A stretch of 64,000 bases of DNA. It comes from Rhizobium aethiopicum (GTDB lineage: Bacteria > Pseudomonadota > Alphaproteobacteria > Rhizobiales > Rhizobiaceae). Positions 27,986-37,212 of this stretch are shown here, piece by piece; position 1 is the first letter of the stretch, and each line of letters starts with the position of its first letter. A program made the position numbers and the translations under genes. Location of the stretch: contig NZ_FMAJ01000005.1 of NCBI RefSeq assembly GCF_900094625.1, positions 1 through 64,000 on the forward strand, given 5' to 3'. A model generated the notes under the pieces. It ran no database searches, was not told the origin of the DNA, and saw only the letters and a program-made list of their open reading frames with translations.

Positions 27986-28920
27986 CAACTCAGTAGCGCT
28001 TGCGCAGTTCGTTCGTCGGTAATCAACCCATGCAACCTTCTGCTTCGCAGGATCGCCCTGATCGCCGGCACCTTGCCCAGCCCGCCAGCAAGGGCCACGA
28101 GGCGCTCTTTCGCGGTTTGGGGGAAGGATGCTGAAAGCGTGCGGGCCGTGAGCGCCGTATCGAGGACCTGACCGTTAGCGTCGAAGAAATGCCCCAGGAT
28201 CTCGCCCACGCCGCCGGCCGATGCGATATCCTCGATTTCCGCCGGCTCGACCATGCCGGAAAGCACAAGCTGCGCCTCCGCGTCCACTGTTCCCAAGCCG
28301 ACAAGCTTCAGGTCGGCGGCATCGGCGAGGTCGAAAACCTCCTTCACACCGCGCTGAGCTCGAAGCACCTGCAGATCGTCGGCCGTGTTGGCAAAGAAGG
28401 GAACGGGCATTACATAGGCCTGCGTGCCCGTCTTTTCGGCGATGCGGTGCATAACGTCATAGGGATTGGCGCCGTAGTTCCGCGTGAGACCACCGAGCAG
28501 GGAAACGAATTTAGTCTGCTTGGCGCTGATGCGCGGCATATATTGAACGGCAGCCGAAAGCGTCCTGCCATGGCCCAGCCCGATGACCGCGTGGTCGCCG
28601 TACTCGATTTCCCGCTTCAGATAGCCCGCACCAGCATGACCCAGCGCGCGAAGCGGCAGACCCTCTTCGCCAAGATCTGGAGCCACTTCGCAATATTGCA
28701 ACCCGAACCGCTCGGCGAGCCGTGTCTCGAGTTCGACGCATTCGACGATATCGCCGTCGATCGTCACCTTCACCACGCCGTCGGCGACGGCGCGCGCTAT
28801 CAGCCTGTGGGCCTTGACCGATGGTATGCCGAGACGACGGGCAACGTCCGACTGGGTGAGCCCGCCGGCATAGTGGAGCCAGGCGGCCCGCACGGCAAGC
28901 GTTTCATCGGCATCCGTCAT
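27985..28920 (-). CDS. eryD: EryD, SorC/DeoR-type erythritol operon regulator
   Basis: A 311-residue SorC-family regulator. An N-terminal HTH (YAGGLTQSDVARRLGIPSVK, about 17-36) precedes a large sugar-phosphate-sensing domain with GLGHGRTLSAAVQYM and KERLVALAGGLGKVPAIRAI. EryD represses the ery operon in Brucella, with erythritol as inducer; the same role is likely here. It is the fourth gene of the minus-strand eryABCD run, 67 bases after eryC. Confidence 0.93.
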   Translation of the reverse strand: MTDADETLAVRAAWLHYAGGLTQSDVARRLGIPSVKAHRLIARAVADGVVKVTIDGDIVECVELETRLAERFGLQYCEVAPDLGEEGLPLRALGHAGAGYLKREIEYGDHAVIGLGHGRTLSAAVQYMPRISAKQTKFVSLLGGLTRNYGANPYDVMHRIAEKTGTQAYVMPVPFFANTADDLQVLRAQRGVKEVFDLADAADLKLVGLGTVDAEAQLVLSGMVEPAEIEDIASAGGVGEILGHFFDANGQVLDTALTARTLSASFPQTAKERLVALAGGLGKVPAIRAILRSRRLHGLITDERTAQALLS

Positions 28921-28987
28921 CGCCGCTCCCTCCGTTTGTTATCTGGTAATTCCACTGGATTTCAGCTGGCCTTTGTAGATCGTCCCG

Positions 28988-29920
28988 TCACATCTTCAAG
29001 TCCGCCGCCCCCGTGTCGATATGCGGCGCCCAGAAGGCGACGCTTTCGGCGATCTGCGCGATCACCTCGCGATCGTTCGGTTCGCGCTCCTTGAAAGAGA
29101 GTTCGAGGCAGATCTCGTTGTCGTCGGCACCGCCTGCCGCAAAGGCCTCGAGAAGCGGCGCGGGCTGGATCCTGCCTTTGGCGTTGAAGGCAGCTGTGAA
29201 CGGCCGATGGCCGCCCTTGTCCATCAAGCTCTGCTTGATGTGGATGATCGGCGACAGCTTCGGCACGGCCCGCGCCCAGGCATAGGGATCATAGTCGCAG
29301 GGATTGGTGGAGGTGACATCCCCATGGTCAATATCGGCCATCATCCACATCGGCACGGCCATGTCGGCCGCCGACAGACGTGTCTGCAACGCGATGCAGG
29401 CCTCGATCGTCTCACCGAATTCGCGGCCGATGCTCATCGGTTCCCAGAAGATGAAAGACAGTCCGGCAGCCTTCGCGTGCTCGGCGACCTCACACCAGCA
29501 ATCAATGGCGATTTTGATCAGTTCCTCGCGGCGAGCCGTGTCATCGAAATCCTTATAGGTGAAGATCGCAAACTGAGTGCCGACGGAACGTCCGCCGAGG
29601 TCGGCTGTAATGTCGGCAAAAGTCTTGAACCAGTCGATATAGTACCGGCGCACGTCACGGTCCGGATGACCGAAATGATTGAGGCGGCCATAGGGGCCTG
29701 TCATGCCTGAGGTGACCCGCACGCCGGTGCGCTGAAGCGCCGCCTCCATCTGCCGGGTCAGGCGGCGGATCACCGGTGCTGGCCAGCTCGGATTGACGAA
29801 TTCATGCGTTAATTGCAGATCGCGGATGCGCAGCTTCCTTGCGACCGTCTCGATCAGGTCGTCGGGCTCGGCAAAGCGGTTCACCAGGGGATTGGTGTTG
29901 AGCGAGAGCGTCAGCGGCAT
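28988..29920 (-). CDS. eryC: EryC, TIM-barrel tetrulose-4-phosphate racemase
   Basis: A 310-residue xylose-isomerase-like TIM barrel (MPLTLSLNTNPLVNRFAEPD; FIFWEPMSIGREFGET; MMADIDHGDVTS metal-ligand region; ICLELSFKERE). It was once annotated as erythrulose-1-phosphate dehydrogenase. Work in Brucella showed that EryC epimerises L- to D-erythrulose-4-phosphate. The start at 29920 matches the family; a longer frame from 29971 overlaps the eryB end and is less likely. It follows eryB by 10 bases. Confidence 0.93.
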   Translation of the reverse strand: MPLTLSLNTNPLVNRFAEPDDLIETVARKLRIRDLQLTHEFVNPSWPAPVIRRLTRQMEAALQRTGVRVTSGMTGPYGRLNHFGHPDRDVRRYYIDWFKTFADITADLGGRSVGTQFAIFTYKDFDDTARREELIKIAIDCWCEVAEHAKAAGLSFIFWEPMSIGREFGETIEACIALQTRLSAADMAVPMWMMADIDHGDVTSTNPCDYDPYAWARAVPKLSPIIHIKQSLMDKGGHRPFTAAFNAKGRIQPAPLLEAFAAGGADDNEICLELSFKEREPNDREVIAQIAESVAFWAPHIDTGAADLKM

Positions 29921-29930
29921 CGGCAGATCC

Positions 29931-31442
29931 TCAGGCAGCGGCAAGGCGGGATGAGGCAAACCATTCGGCAAAGGCCGCCTGTTCCGACTCGCTCAGGTGC
30001 AGGTAGTGCTTGGTCCGGCGATAGAGGATGTCATCGGCGGTTTCGGCCCATTCAGCGGCAGCGAGGTACCGCGCCTCAGCCTCATAGAGCTGCCCGCCGA
30101 AATGGCGGCCAAGCTCCTGCAGATCTGACGCGCCCGCCACCACCTGCCTGGTGCGCGTACCGTAGAGACGGCCATAGTGATGAACGAGCTTGCGCGGCAT
30201 CCACGGGTAGCTCTCCCTCAGACTGTTGGCGAAGGTTTCGTAATCGGCATTGGGCATGTCACCGCCCGGAAGCGGCGCCTTTTGGGTCCAGTCGCCGCCC
30301 ATTTCCGGAAAGATATGCCGAAGGCGCTGCAGGCCGCGCTCGGCAAGTTCGCGGAAGGTGGTGATCTTTCCGCCGAAAACATTGAGGAGCGGAGCTCCAC
30401 CCGTCTCGTCCAGGTCGAACACATAGTCTCGAGTGACGGCCGACGGATTGCCCTTACCGTCGTCGAAGAGCGGGCGAACACCGGAAAAACTGTGCAGCAC
30501 GTCGGAGCGGCGAAGCTTCTCCTTGAAGTAGCGGTTGACCGCCTTCAGGAGATAGCCGATCTCCGACTCATCGGCCGCGGCGTCCTCGGCCCGGCCTTCA
30601 TAGGCGATATCCGTCGTACCGATCAACGCCTTGTCGCCCTCGTAGGGATTGATGAAGATCACGCGCTTGTCGTGGTTTTGAACCAGATAGGCGTTGGCAC
30701 CCGACCAGAATTTCGGGACGATGATGTGGCTGCCCTTGACGAGCCGGACATTGCGGCTGGAATTGGAGCCGGCAACACGGTTGATGATGTCGGTAACCCA
30801 AGGGCCAGCGCAATTGACGAGACATTTGGCGCGGAAGGTCCGCACCTCGCCGCTCCTGGTACTCTTCGTTGTGATCGTCCAGTGACCATTTTCGCGGCGC
30901 GCCGAGACCGCCGGCGAGCGGGTAAGCACCAGCGCTCCCTGCTCGGCGGCGCCGACCGCGTTCAACGTGACGAGACGGGCATCGTCCACCCAGCAATCGG
31001 AATACTCGAATCCACGGGTGAACTGATCGAGGATTGGCGTTCCCTCGGGATCACGCAATAGATTGAGCGTGCGCGTGCCGGGCAGCTTCTTACGACCGCC
31101 AAGATGGTCATAGAGGAAGAGACCAAGCCTGACGAGCCAGGCTGGGCGATCTTCGGGACTGTGCGGCAGGACGAAGCGCATCGGCCAGATGATGTGCGGG
31201 GCGGCATTTAGCAGCACCTCGCGTTCGATTAGCGCCTCGCGCACGAGACGAAACTCGTAATATTCCAGATAGCGAAGTCCGCCATGGACGAGTTTGCCCG
31301 AGCGCGATGACGTGCCCTGCGCCAAGTCGTCCTTCTCGCAGAGCGCGACCTTCAGGCCCCGGCCAGCCGCGTCACGGGCGATTCCAGCACCGTTGATGCC
31401 GCCGCCGATGACGAAAAGGTCGAGGATTTCGGGTTGGGTCAT
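29931..31442 (-). CDS. eryB: EryB, FAD-dependent erythritol-4-phosphate dehydrogenase
   Basis: A 503-residue GlpD-family flavoenzyme that oxidises L-erythritol-4-phosphate to L-3-tetrulose-4-phosphate. The dinucleotide-binding motif GGGINGAG is at residues 13-20, GKLVHGGLRYLEYYEF near 50, and LNVFGGKITTFRELAE later. The C-terminal GlpD helical domain is present. The start at 31442 (MTQPEILDLF) is chosen over an upstream extension that overlaps eryA; it lies 34 bases after the eryA stop with an AGGATG-type RBS. Confidence 0.95.
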   Translation of the reverse strand: MTQPEILDLFVIGGGINGAGIARDAAGRGLKVALCEKDDLAQGTSSRSGKLVHGGLRYLEYYEFRLVREALIEREVLLNAAPHIIWPMRFVLPHSPEDRPAWLVRLGLFLYDHLGGRKKLPGTRTLNLLRDPEGTPILDQFTRGFEYSDCWVDDARLVTLNAVGAAEQGALVLTRSPAVSARRENGHWTITTKSTRSGEVRTFRAKCLVNCAGPWVTDIINRVAGSNSSRNVRLVKGSHIIVPKFWSGANAYLVQNHDKRVIFINPYEGDKALIGTTDIAYEGRAEDAAADESEIGYLLKAVNRYFKEKLRRSDVLHSFSGVRPLFDDGKGNPSAVTRDYVFDLDETGGAPLLNVFGGKITTFRELAERGLQRLRHIFPEMGGDWTQKAPLPGGDMPNADYETFANSLRESYPWMPRKLVHHYGRLYGTRTRQVVAGASDLQELGRHFGGQLYEAEARYLAAAEWAETADDILYRRTKHYLHLSESEQAAFAEWFASSRLAAA

Positions 31443-31476
31443 GTCATCCTCCCTCGGATGCTGCTGCATCGACGAT

Positions 31477-33048
31477 CTAAGCGACTGGCTGCATTGCCGC
31501 GGCTCTGGCCAATGTTTGCCAGGCGGCGGGCATTGCCTTTCGGATATCGGCATAGGCGGAAAACAGGAGATCGAAGCGCGCCGCCTCGGCCGCGACCGGC
31601 TGCTCGGCTTCACCGAGAAGTGGCGTCACCCATTCGGCGATGCAGTCGTCCATGGTCGGGTAGGCGCCGATCGCAACGGCTGCCATCATGGCGGCACCGG
31701 CCGCTCCCGTCTCTTCGCGGCGAGACAGACGAATCGGCGCGTTGATGGAGGCACTGAGCGAGCGGCGCAGCGCACCGGAGCGAACGGCGCCGCCGGTGAT
31801 GCGCAATTCTTGCGGCACGTCGCCCATTGCGGCGTAGCAGTCACGTGTGGCAAGCGCCAGGCCTTCGACGACAGCACGGACCAGATCGGGAAATCCGTGA
31901 CGCACCGACAGACCGGAGAATCCGGCACGCGCCTGCGCGTTGACGAAGGGGCCGCGCTCTCCGGCCTCCGAAATATAGGGATGGTAGAGCACGGCGCCGG
32001 GTTGGCTTTCGAAGAACCAGCGATCGATCCTCCCCACAAGATCGGCATGGTTGGCAGGCTTTCCGGCCTCGGCCATCAGATAGCCAGCCATATCCAGCAG
32101 CCAGTCGATATTGATCGTCGAGCCCATATTGGTTTGCACCTGCGTCACGGTGCCGGGAATCGGCAGGGCGATGACATAGCCGGTGCCCTCGCGGTTGAGA
32201 TGAACATCGGCGACAGGTTTGGCGCGCAGATGCACGCCGGTCGAGCCGATCGTCGAGCAGGCTGCATTGCGACCGCCGCTTCGCACACCCGCGCCGAGCG
32301 CCGTCATCACCATGTCCACATAACCGAGGCTGACGGGCGTGCCGGCGCGAAGCCCGCATGCATTTGCCGCCTCTGAGCTCAGCGGATGGGTGGTCTCAGA
32401 TCCGTCGAGGATGTCGGGAAGCAGTGCGCGGCGATGCGTCAGGCCAAGCGCATCGATGGCAACAGGCGAATAGCGGCGCGTGCGGAAATTGCCGAATGTG
32501 AAGCTTGCCTCCGACGGGTCGGTTGCCCTTACACCAGTGAAGTTGAGATAGAGCCAATCCTTGCAGTGCAACGCCGCCTCCGCCAGGTCGAGAAGCTCTG
32601 GCATCACACGGTCCATGTGGGCGAGTTGGGCGCCCTGCTGGCAGGTATTGAGGCCGGTGCCGGTCGCTTCGAAACGCGCCCGGTTTGCCTGTCCGGCGGC
32701 AAGTGAAACGACCGTCGGGGCAGCGCGCGCATCGAGCCACAGCCAGGCGTCGGCGACCGGCCGGTCGCTGGAACCGACGAGCCAGGTACCGTCCCCCTGC
32801 CCCGTCACGGAAATGGCGACGGTGCGTCCTGCAAGATCCTCGACTTTTTCTCCGAGGCCGTGAAGGGCCGCGATGCAATCTTTCCAGGTCTGGTCAGGCG
32901 ATTGCGTGGCCGAGCCATCAGCGCCGCTCACATATTTGTTGCGAACGGAGGCGGCCGCAATCTGATGACCGGTCAGATCGAAGGCGACCGCCTTGATGAC
33001 CGATGTGCCGGCATCTATGCCGATGATGAGCTTTTGACCGGATTGCAT
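31477..33048 (-). CDS. eryA: EryA, erythritol kinase (FGGY family)
   Basis: A 523-residue FGGY kinase. The N-terminal ATPase motif IGIDAGTSVIKAVAFD is at about residues 9-24, with SVTGQGDGTWLV, GYVDMVMTALGAG and the C-terminal RITGGAVRSGALRRSL adenosine motif. It phosphorylates erythritol to L-erythritol-4-phosphate, the first catabolic step. It is the first gene of eryA-B-C-D(-tpiA2-rpiB), read away from the eryEFG transporter across a 785-base control region. Confidence 0.95.
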   Translation of the reverse strand: MQSGQKLIIGIDAGTSVIKAVAFDLTGHQIAAASVRNKYVSGADGSATQSPDQTWKDCIAALHGLGEKVEDLAGRTVAISVTGQGDGTWLVGSSDRPVADAWLWLDARAAPTVVSLAAGQANRARFEATGTGLNTCQQGAQLAHMDRVMPELLDLAEAALHCKDWLYLNFTGVRATDPSEASFTFGNFRTRRYSPVAIDALGLTHRRALLPDILDGSETTHPLSSEAANACGLRAGTPVSLGYVDMVMTALGAGVRSGGRNAACSTIGSTGVHLRAKPVADVHLNREGTGYVIALPIPGTVTQVQTNMGSTINIDWLLDMAGYLMAEAGKPANHADLVGRIDRWFFESQPGAVLYHPYISEAGERGPFVNAQARAGFSGLSVRHGFPDLVRAVVEGLALATRDCYAAMGDVPQELRITGGAVRSGALRRSLSASINAPIRLSRREETGAAGAAMMAAVAIGAYPTMDDCIAEWVTPLLGEAEQPVAAEAARFDLLFSAYADIRKAMPAAWQTLARAAAMQPVA

Positions 33049-33833
33049 CTCAGACTACCAACCGTCCTGTTCGAGCGTCACGAGGGGCGAGGCGGCCGCA
33101 CGTCGATGTCATGTTCCTATCCTCCAGCTCGCCACGGGCAACAACGGGCGCATGTGATCAACCCTAAAGCGGCAAGGAAGCCATACTCCAGCCTGGCGAT
33201 GTGCCGACCGGCTCCTCTTTGAAAACCATCCCGTTGACAGATAACACAAAGATATCATTTCGCCAGTAAGATTTTTCTTATGTTGAATTTTTTTTCATGT
33301 AAAATGATTGTGGTGGTTAGGCTGCGTAACGCCAGTCCCTTACCCGCATCGATGAACGGCACAACCTGCGTCGACCAGCAGGCGTTACCGAATTTTGCTT
33401 TAATTCCAATAGGTTTGACGACGCTTCAGTGGATAGTTCGCAGGCTATGTGACGCTCTCCGCTGTGATTGATACTTCCTTGAATCTCCTGTGTCGAGACC
33501 TGCCACGTGACGCATGAACCGCCAGAAGTGCGAAATCCCAGTTGACAGATACTGAAATTGATAACATGATTTTTGGCGTAAATACCATTTAGCTAACGCA
33601 GCTGGTCGTTCTGGCTGCAATCACGGTCCGGCGATTGGAGGAGACTGACGCCGCTCCGGTAGGAGGAGGTTTGGATGTGCTTGTTTGTCGTCGACGCGCT
33701 TCGATGCCCGGCCGCGTTCGGCATTCCCATGCGGGGCTCGAGACAACGGGTCGTCTTCGATGCCGCCACCGGAGCGTCTTCCGCAGCTTTTCCTCCTTCG
33801 AGATAAACCGATGAGCCGCAGAGGTCGTCAGTC
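33049..33833. promoter_or_regulatory. divergent control region between eryA and the transporter operon
   Basis: 785 bases without a convincing gene. It is AT-rich around 33230-33310 and 33540-33600. It contains two direct copies of GTTGACAGATA (33233-33243 and 33541-33551). Both include a perfect TTGACA, and the second is followed after 17 bases by CATGAT (33565-33570), a plausible sigma-70 promoter for the plus-strand transporter. EryD operators are expected here, but I could not assign them. Confidence 0.55.
33233..33551 (+). repeat. direct repeat GTTGACAGATA, 308 bp apart
   Basis: The same 11 bases occur at 33233 and 33541 in the ery divergent region. Each holds a TTGACA -35-like hexamer. 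They may be two promoter copies or regulator half-sites. Confidence 0.5.
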
Positions 33834-34490
33834 ATGAGTGCACAAACCGCCCCAACAGTATCGGCGTCCGGGAAAGGTAGCCTGAAGATTATTCTCGGTG
33901 CCGCTGCGGCACTGGCCGTCGTCGGCGGAATCGCCCTCGACACCAAAGTCGTCAGGATCGGCTCGGAAAGCGATGTCAGGCAGCAGGCCTTCTCGCCGGA
34001 GACCTTCGGCGCCGAGCAGTTTCCGAAGATCAAGGCGGATATCGAAAAACGCGCTACTGCCGCAAACGATCTGGCAGCAGCGATCGCGGCCGACAAGAAG
34101 GCGGCCGGAGAGAAGTACGGCGTCGCGACAAGCACCGGCCCGGTCATGGCGGTCACTCTGACCGGCACGTTTGGCGCGCGCAAATCCAATACCAGCGAAA
34201 TGAAGATCGACGGCATGCCTCCCGAGACGGTGGTCCGTGTCCAGACCGGTCCTGCGGTCAACGGCACGGACCTCCGCGATGCTACAGGTACGATCGAATT
34301 CGGTCAGTTCACCAATCAGATCCAGTATCAGGATGCCGGCTCGGCTATCAATAACGAGATGAAGAAAGCCGTGTTCGCGGGGCTTGATCCGGACCAGCTT
34401 GAAGGCAAGACGGCAACTGTTGTCGGCGTCTTCAAACTCATCAACCCGAAAAACTGGCTCGTAACGCCAGTCAAGGTCGACGTCAAATGA
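33834..34490 (+). CDS. DUF2291 periplasmic/membrane-anchored protein of the erythritol importer operon
   Basis: A 218-residue protein. An N-terminal hydrophobic anchor (about 17-36, KIILGAAAALAVVGGIALDT) precedes an extracytoplasmic beta-rich domain (MAVTLTGTFGARKSNTSEMK; LINPKNWLVTPVKVDVK end). This is the DUF2291 family, usually found next to carbohydrate ABC importer genes; its role is unknown, perhaps accessory. Its TGA overlaps the start of eryE (ATGA, 34487-34490), proving tight coupling to the transporter. Confidence 0.88.
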   Translation: MSAQTAPTVSASGKGSLKIILGAAAALAVVGGIALDTKVVRIGSESDVRQQAFSPETFGAEQFPKIKADIEKRATAANDLAAAIAADKKAAGEKYGVATSTGPVMAVTLTGTFGARKSNTSEMKIDGMPPETVVRVQTGPAVNGTDLRDATGTIEFGQFTNQIQYQDAGSAINNEMKKAVFAGLDPDQLEGKTATVVGVFKLINPKNWLVTPVKVDVK

Positions 34491-36031
34491 GCGAGCCGAG
34501 CTCCACATTCGAGGTCCCAGGCGAGGTCGTGCTGGCCGCCCGCAATGTCGCCAAATCCTATGGCAGCGTGCATGCCCTCAAGGGCGTGAATTTTGATATT
34601 CATCGCGGCCAGATTACCACTTTGTTCGGCGAGAATGGCGCGGGCAAATCGACGCTGATGAAGATCCTTTCGGGGGTCGTTCAGCCGACGTCGGGCGAGA
34701 TCATTCTCGACGGCAACCCAATAAGCTTCAACTCTTCGACCCATGCCCGCGAATGCGGCATCTCGATCATTCACCAGGAACTCAGTCTCGCTCCCAATCT
34801 CAGCGTGCGCGACAACATCTTCATGGGCCGCGAGATCATCAAGGGCGGTGTGGTCGATTTCGCGGAAGAAGAGCGCCAGACGCGCGTTTTGATGGAAGAA
34901 CTCGAAGAGGAGATCGATCCCCTGACGAAGGTGGAGGACCTGCGCCTCGGCCAGCAGCAGATTGTCGAAATCGCAAGAGCGCTTTCCGTCAATTCGCGGA
35001 TCCTGATCATGGATGAGCCGACCTCGGCGCTCAGCGCCGCAGAAGTCGAGGTGCTTTTCAAAGTCATCCAAGATCTGACTGATCGTGGCGTATCGATCGT
35101 CTACATCTCACATCACCTTGAGGAAGCGCTGCAGATCACTGACCATGCCGTCGTCTTGCGCGATGGCATCATGACGGCCTACGCACAACGCAGGGACATC
35201 GACCTCGAATGGATTGTCCGCAATATGGTGGGCGACAACTTCGACCTCGGCAGTCCGCCCGAAGGTTACGAAATCGGCAAGCCCGTGCTGTCGATCGACC
35301 ACCTGACTGTTCCTGGCCCCTCCGGGTCGGCCTTCAATTCGGTCGACCGTCTGTCGCTCGAGGTGCGCGCAGGTGAGGTCGTCTGCATTTACGGCCTGAT
35401 GGGGGCCGGACGCACCGAACTCCTGGAATGCGCGGCCGGACGATTGCGCCCAAGCAGCGGCACGATCCGGCTTGAGAGCCAGAATATCGGACATTTGAGC
35501 ATCGCCGGACGCATTGCAGGCGGCCTCGTGCTGGTGCCCGAGGATCGCCAACGCGACGGACTCGTGCAGACAATGACGGTCGGCTCCAACCTGTCACTCG
35601 CCAGCATCGGCGCCTTTACAAAGGGGCTGTTCACATCCGGCCGTCGCGAACGCGAGCTTGTCGATGCCTCCATTCGCAAAGTCCGCGTCAAGACCGATGG
35701 AGGAGAGGCTGCCATTGGCTCGCTGTCCGGCGGCAATCAGCAGAAGGTGGTCATCGGCAAGATGCTGGCGACTAACCCGAAAGTCATTCTTCTCGACGAG
35801 CCGAGCCGCGGCATCGACGTCGGCGCCAAGGCGGAAGTCTTCAAGCTGCTGGCCGAACGCGCCCGGCAGGGCCTCGCAGTCGTCTATTCGACTTCAGAGG
35901 TGAACGAATGCCTGAGCATAGCGCATCGCATCATCGTCATGCATCGCGGCCGGATCTCGGCTGAATTCGGCGCTGACGTCACCAAGGAAAAGATCATGGC
36001 CGCCTCAGGCGAAGCCGTGGTCGCGCACTAG
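34487..36031 (+). CDS. eryE: EryE, erythritol ABC transporter ATPase
   Basis: A 514-residue tandem-NBD ATPase of the ribose/xylose CUT2 importer type. The first domain has Walker A GENGAGKST at 48-56, signature LRLGQQQIVEIARAL and Walker B ILIMDEPTSAL. The second lacks a good Walker A (GLMGAGRTE) but keeps LSGGNQQKVVIGKML (about 412) and ILLDEPSRGIDVG, the usual CUT2 asymmetry. It powers erythritol uptake in R. leguminosarum relatives. Overlaps the DUF2291 gene by 4 bases. Confidence 0.93.
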   Translation: MSEPSSTFEVPGEVVLAARNVAKSYGSVHALKGVNFDIHRGQITTLFGENGAGKSTLMKILSGVVQPTSGEIILDGNPISFNSSTHARECGISIIHQELSLAPNLSVRDNIFMGREIIKGGVVDFAEEERQTRVLMEELEEEIDPLTKVEDLRLGQQQIVEIARALSVNSRILIMDEPTSALSAAEVEVLFKVIQDLTDRGVSIVYISHHLEEALQITDHAVVLRDGIMTAYAQRRDIDLEWIVRNMVGDNFDLGSPPEGYEIGKPVLSIDHLTVPGPSGSAFNSVDRLSLEVRAGEVVCIYGLMGAGRTELLECAAGRLRPSSGTIRLESQNIGHLSIAGRIAGGLVLVPEDRQRDGLVQTMTVGSNLSLASIGAFTKGLFTSGRRERELVDASIRKVRVKTDGGEAAIGSLSGGNQQKVVIGKMLATNPKVILLDEPSRGIDVGAKAEVFKLLAERARQGLAVVYSTSEVNECLSIAHRIIVMHRGRISAEFGADVTKEKIMAASGEAVVAH

Positions 36032-36054
36032 CCAGGACATATGGAGCACTGATC

Positions 36055-37107
36055 ATGTCAGTCACGAACATCACCGAAAAGAAGTCAGTGTCGCATGGGC
36101 AGAAGCGCAACACCAACCTCGTGCGGCTGATCCTGGAGGGCCGCGCCTTCTTCGCGCTGATCGTCATCATCGCAGTCTTCTCGTTCCTGTCTCCCTATTA
36201 CTTCAGCCTGAGCAACTTCCTGACCATGGCTTCGCATGTTGCCATCTTCGGCATCCTGGCGATCGGGATGTTGTTGGTGATCCTGAACGGCGGCATCGAT
36301 CTTTCGGTGGGCTCGACGCTCGGGCTTGCAGGATGCATTGCCGGCTTCCTCATGCAAGGCGTGACGCTCAGTTCGTTCGGCGTCATCCTCTATCCGCCTG
36401 TCTGGGCCGTGGTGGTCATTACCTGCTTTCTCGGCGCTGTCGTGGGCGCGGTTAATGGCGTGCTAGTCGCCTATTTGAAGGTCCCAGCCTTCGTCGCGTC
36501 GCTTGGTGTGCTCTATGTCGCCCGCGGTATCGCGCTCCTGATGACCAACGGCCTGACCTATAACAATCTTGGTGGCCGTCCCGAACTTGGCAATACCGGC
36601 TTCGACTGGCTTGGCTTTAACCGTCTCGCCGGCATTCCGATCGGCGTCATCGTGCTTGCGGTGCTTGCGATCATCTGCGGCATCGTTCTCAGCCGCACCG
36701 CGTTTGGTCGCTGGCTCTATGCGTCCGGCGGCAATGAACGGGCGGCCGATCTTTCCGGCGTGCCGGTCAAGCGAGTGAAGATCATCGTCTACGTGCTCTC
36801 GGGCGTATGCGCTGCAATTGCCGGCCTGGTCCTATCGTCGCAGCTGACCTCGGCCGGCCCGACAGCAGGCACGACCTACGAACTGACTGCGATCGCAGCC
36901 GTCGTCATCGGGGGCGCCGCCTTGACCGGCGGGCGCGGAACTGTGCGCGGTACGATGCTTGGCGCCTTCGTGATTGGCTTCCTCTCTGATGGTCTCGTCA
37001 TCATCGGTGTGTCGGCTTATTGGCAGACCGTCTTTACAGGCGCCGTCATCGTTCTCGCAGTCCTAATGAACAGCATCCAATACGGGCGTCGGACGAAATC
37101 GTCCTGA
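36055..37107 (+). CDS. eryF: EryF, erythritol ABC transporter permease
   Basis: A 350-residue CUT2 (RbsC-like) permease with 8-10 TM segments, including ILNGGIDLSVGSTLGLAGCI and the coupling motif NERAADLSGVPVKRVK facing the ATPase. GGAALTGGRGTVRGTMLGAF is a family hallmark. It starts 23 bases after eryE. Confidence 0.93.
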   Translation: MSVTNITEKKSVSHGQKRNTNLVRLILEGRAFFALIVIIAVFSFLSPYYFSLSNFLTMASHVAIFGILAIGMLLVILNGGIDLSVGSTLGLAGCIAGFLMQGVTLSSFGVILYPPVWAVVVITCFLGAVVGAVNGVLVAYLKVPAFVASLGVLYVARGIALLMTNGLTYNNLGGRPELGNTGFDWLGFNRLAGIPIGVIVLAVLAIICGIVLSRTAFGRWLYASGGNERAADLSGVPVKRVKIIVYVLSGVCAAIAGLVLSSQLTSAGPTAGTTYELTAIAAVVIGGAALTGGRGTVRGTMLGAFVIGFLSDGLVIIGVSAYWQTVFTGAVIVLAVLMNSIQYGRRTKSS

Positions 37108-37212
37108 TGCCGCAGCAGCACTTCTCCGCGATGGCAATGGAAGATCCCGATGCAATCGTGGAAAGCACCGCCGGCTTCCGGCAGTACCTGAACTCACAAT
37201 GGGAGAGAGACT

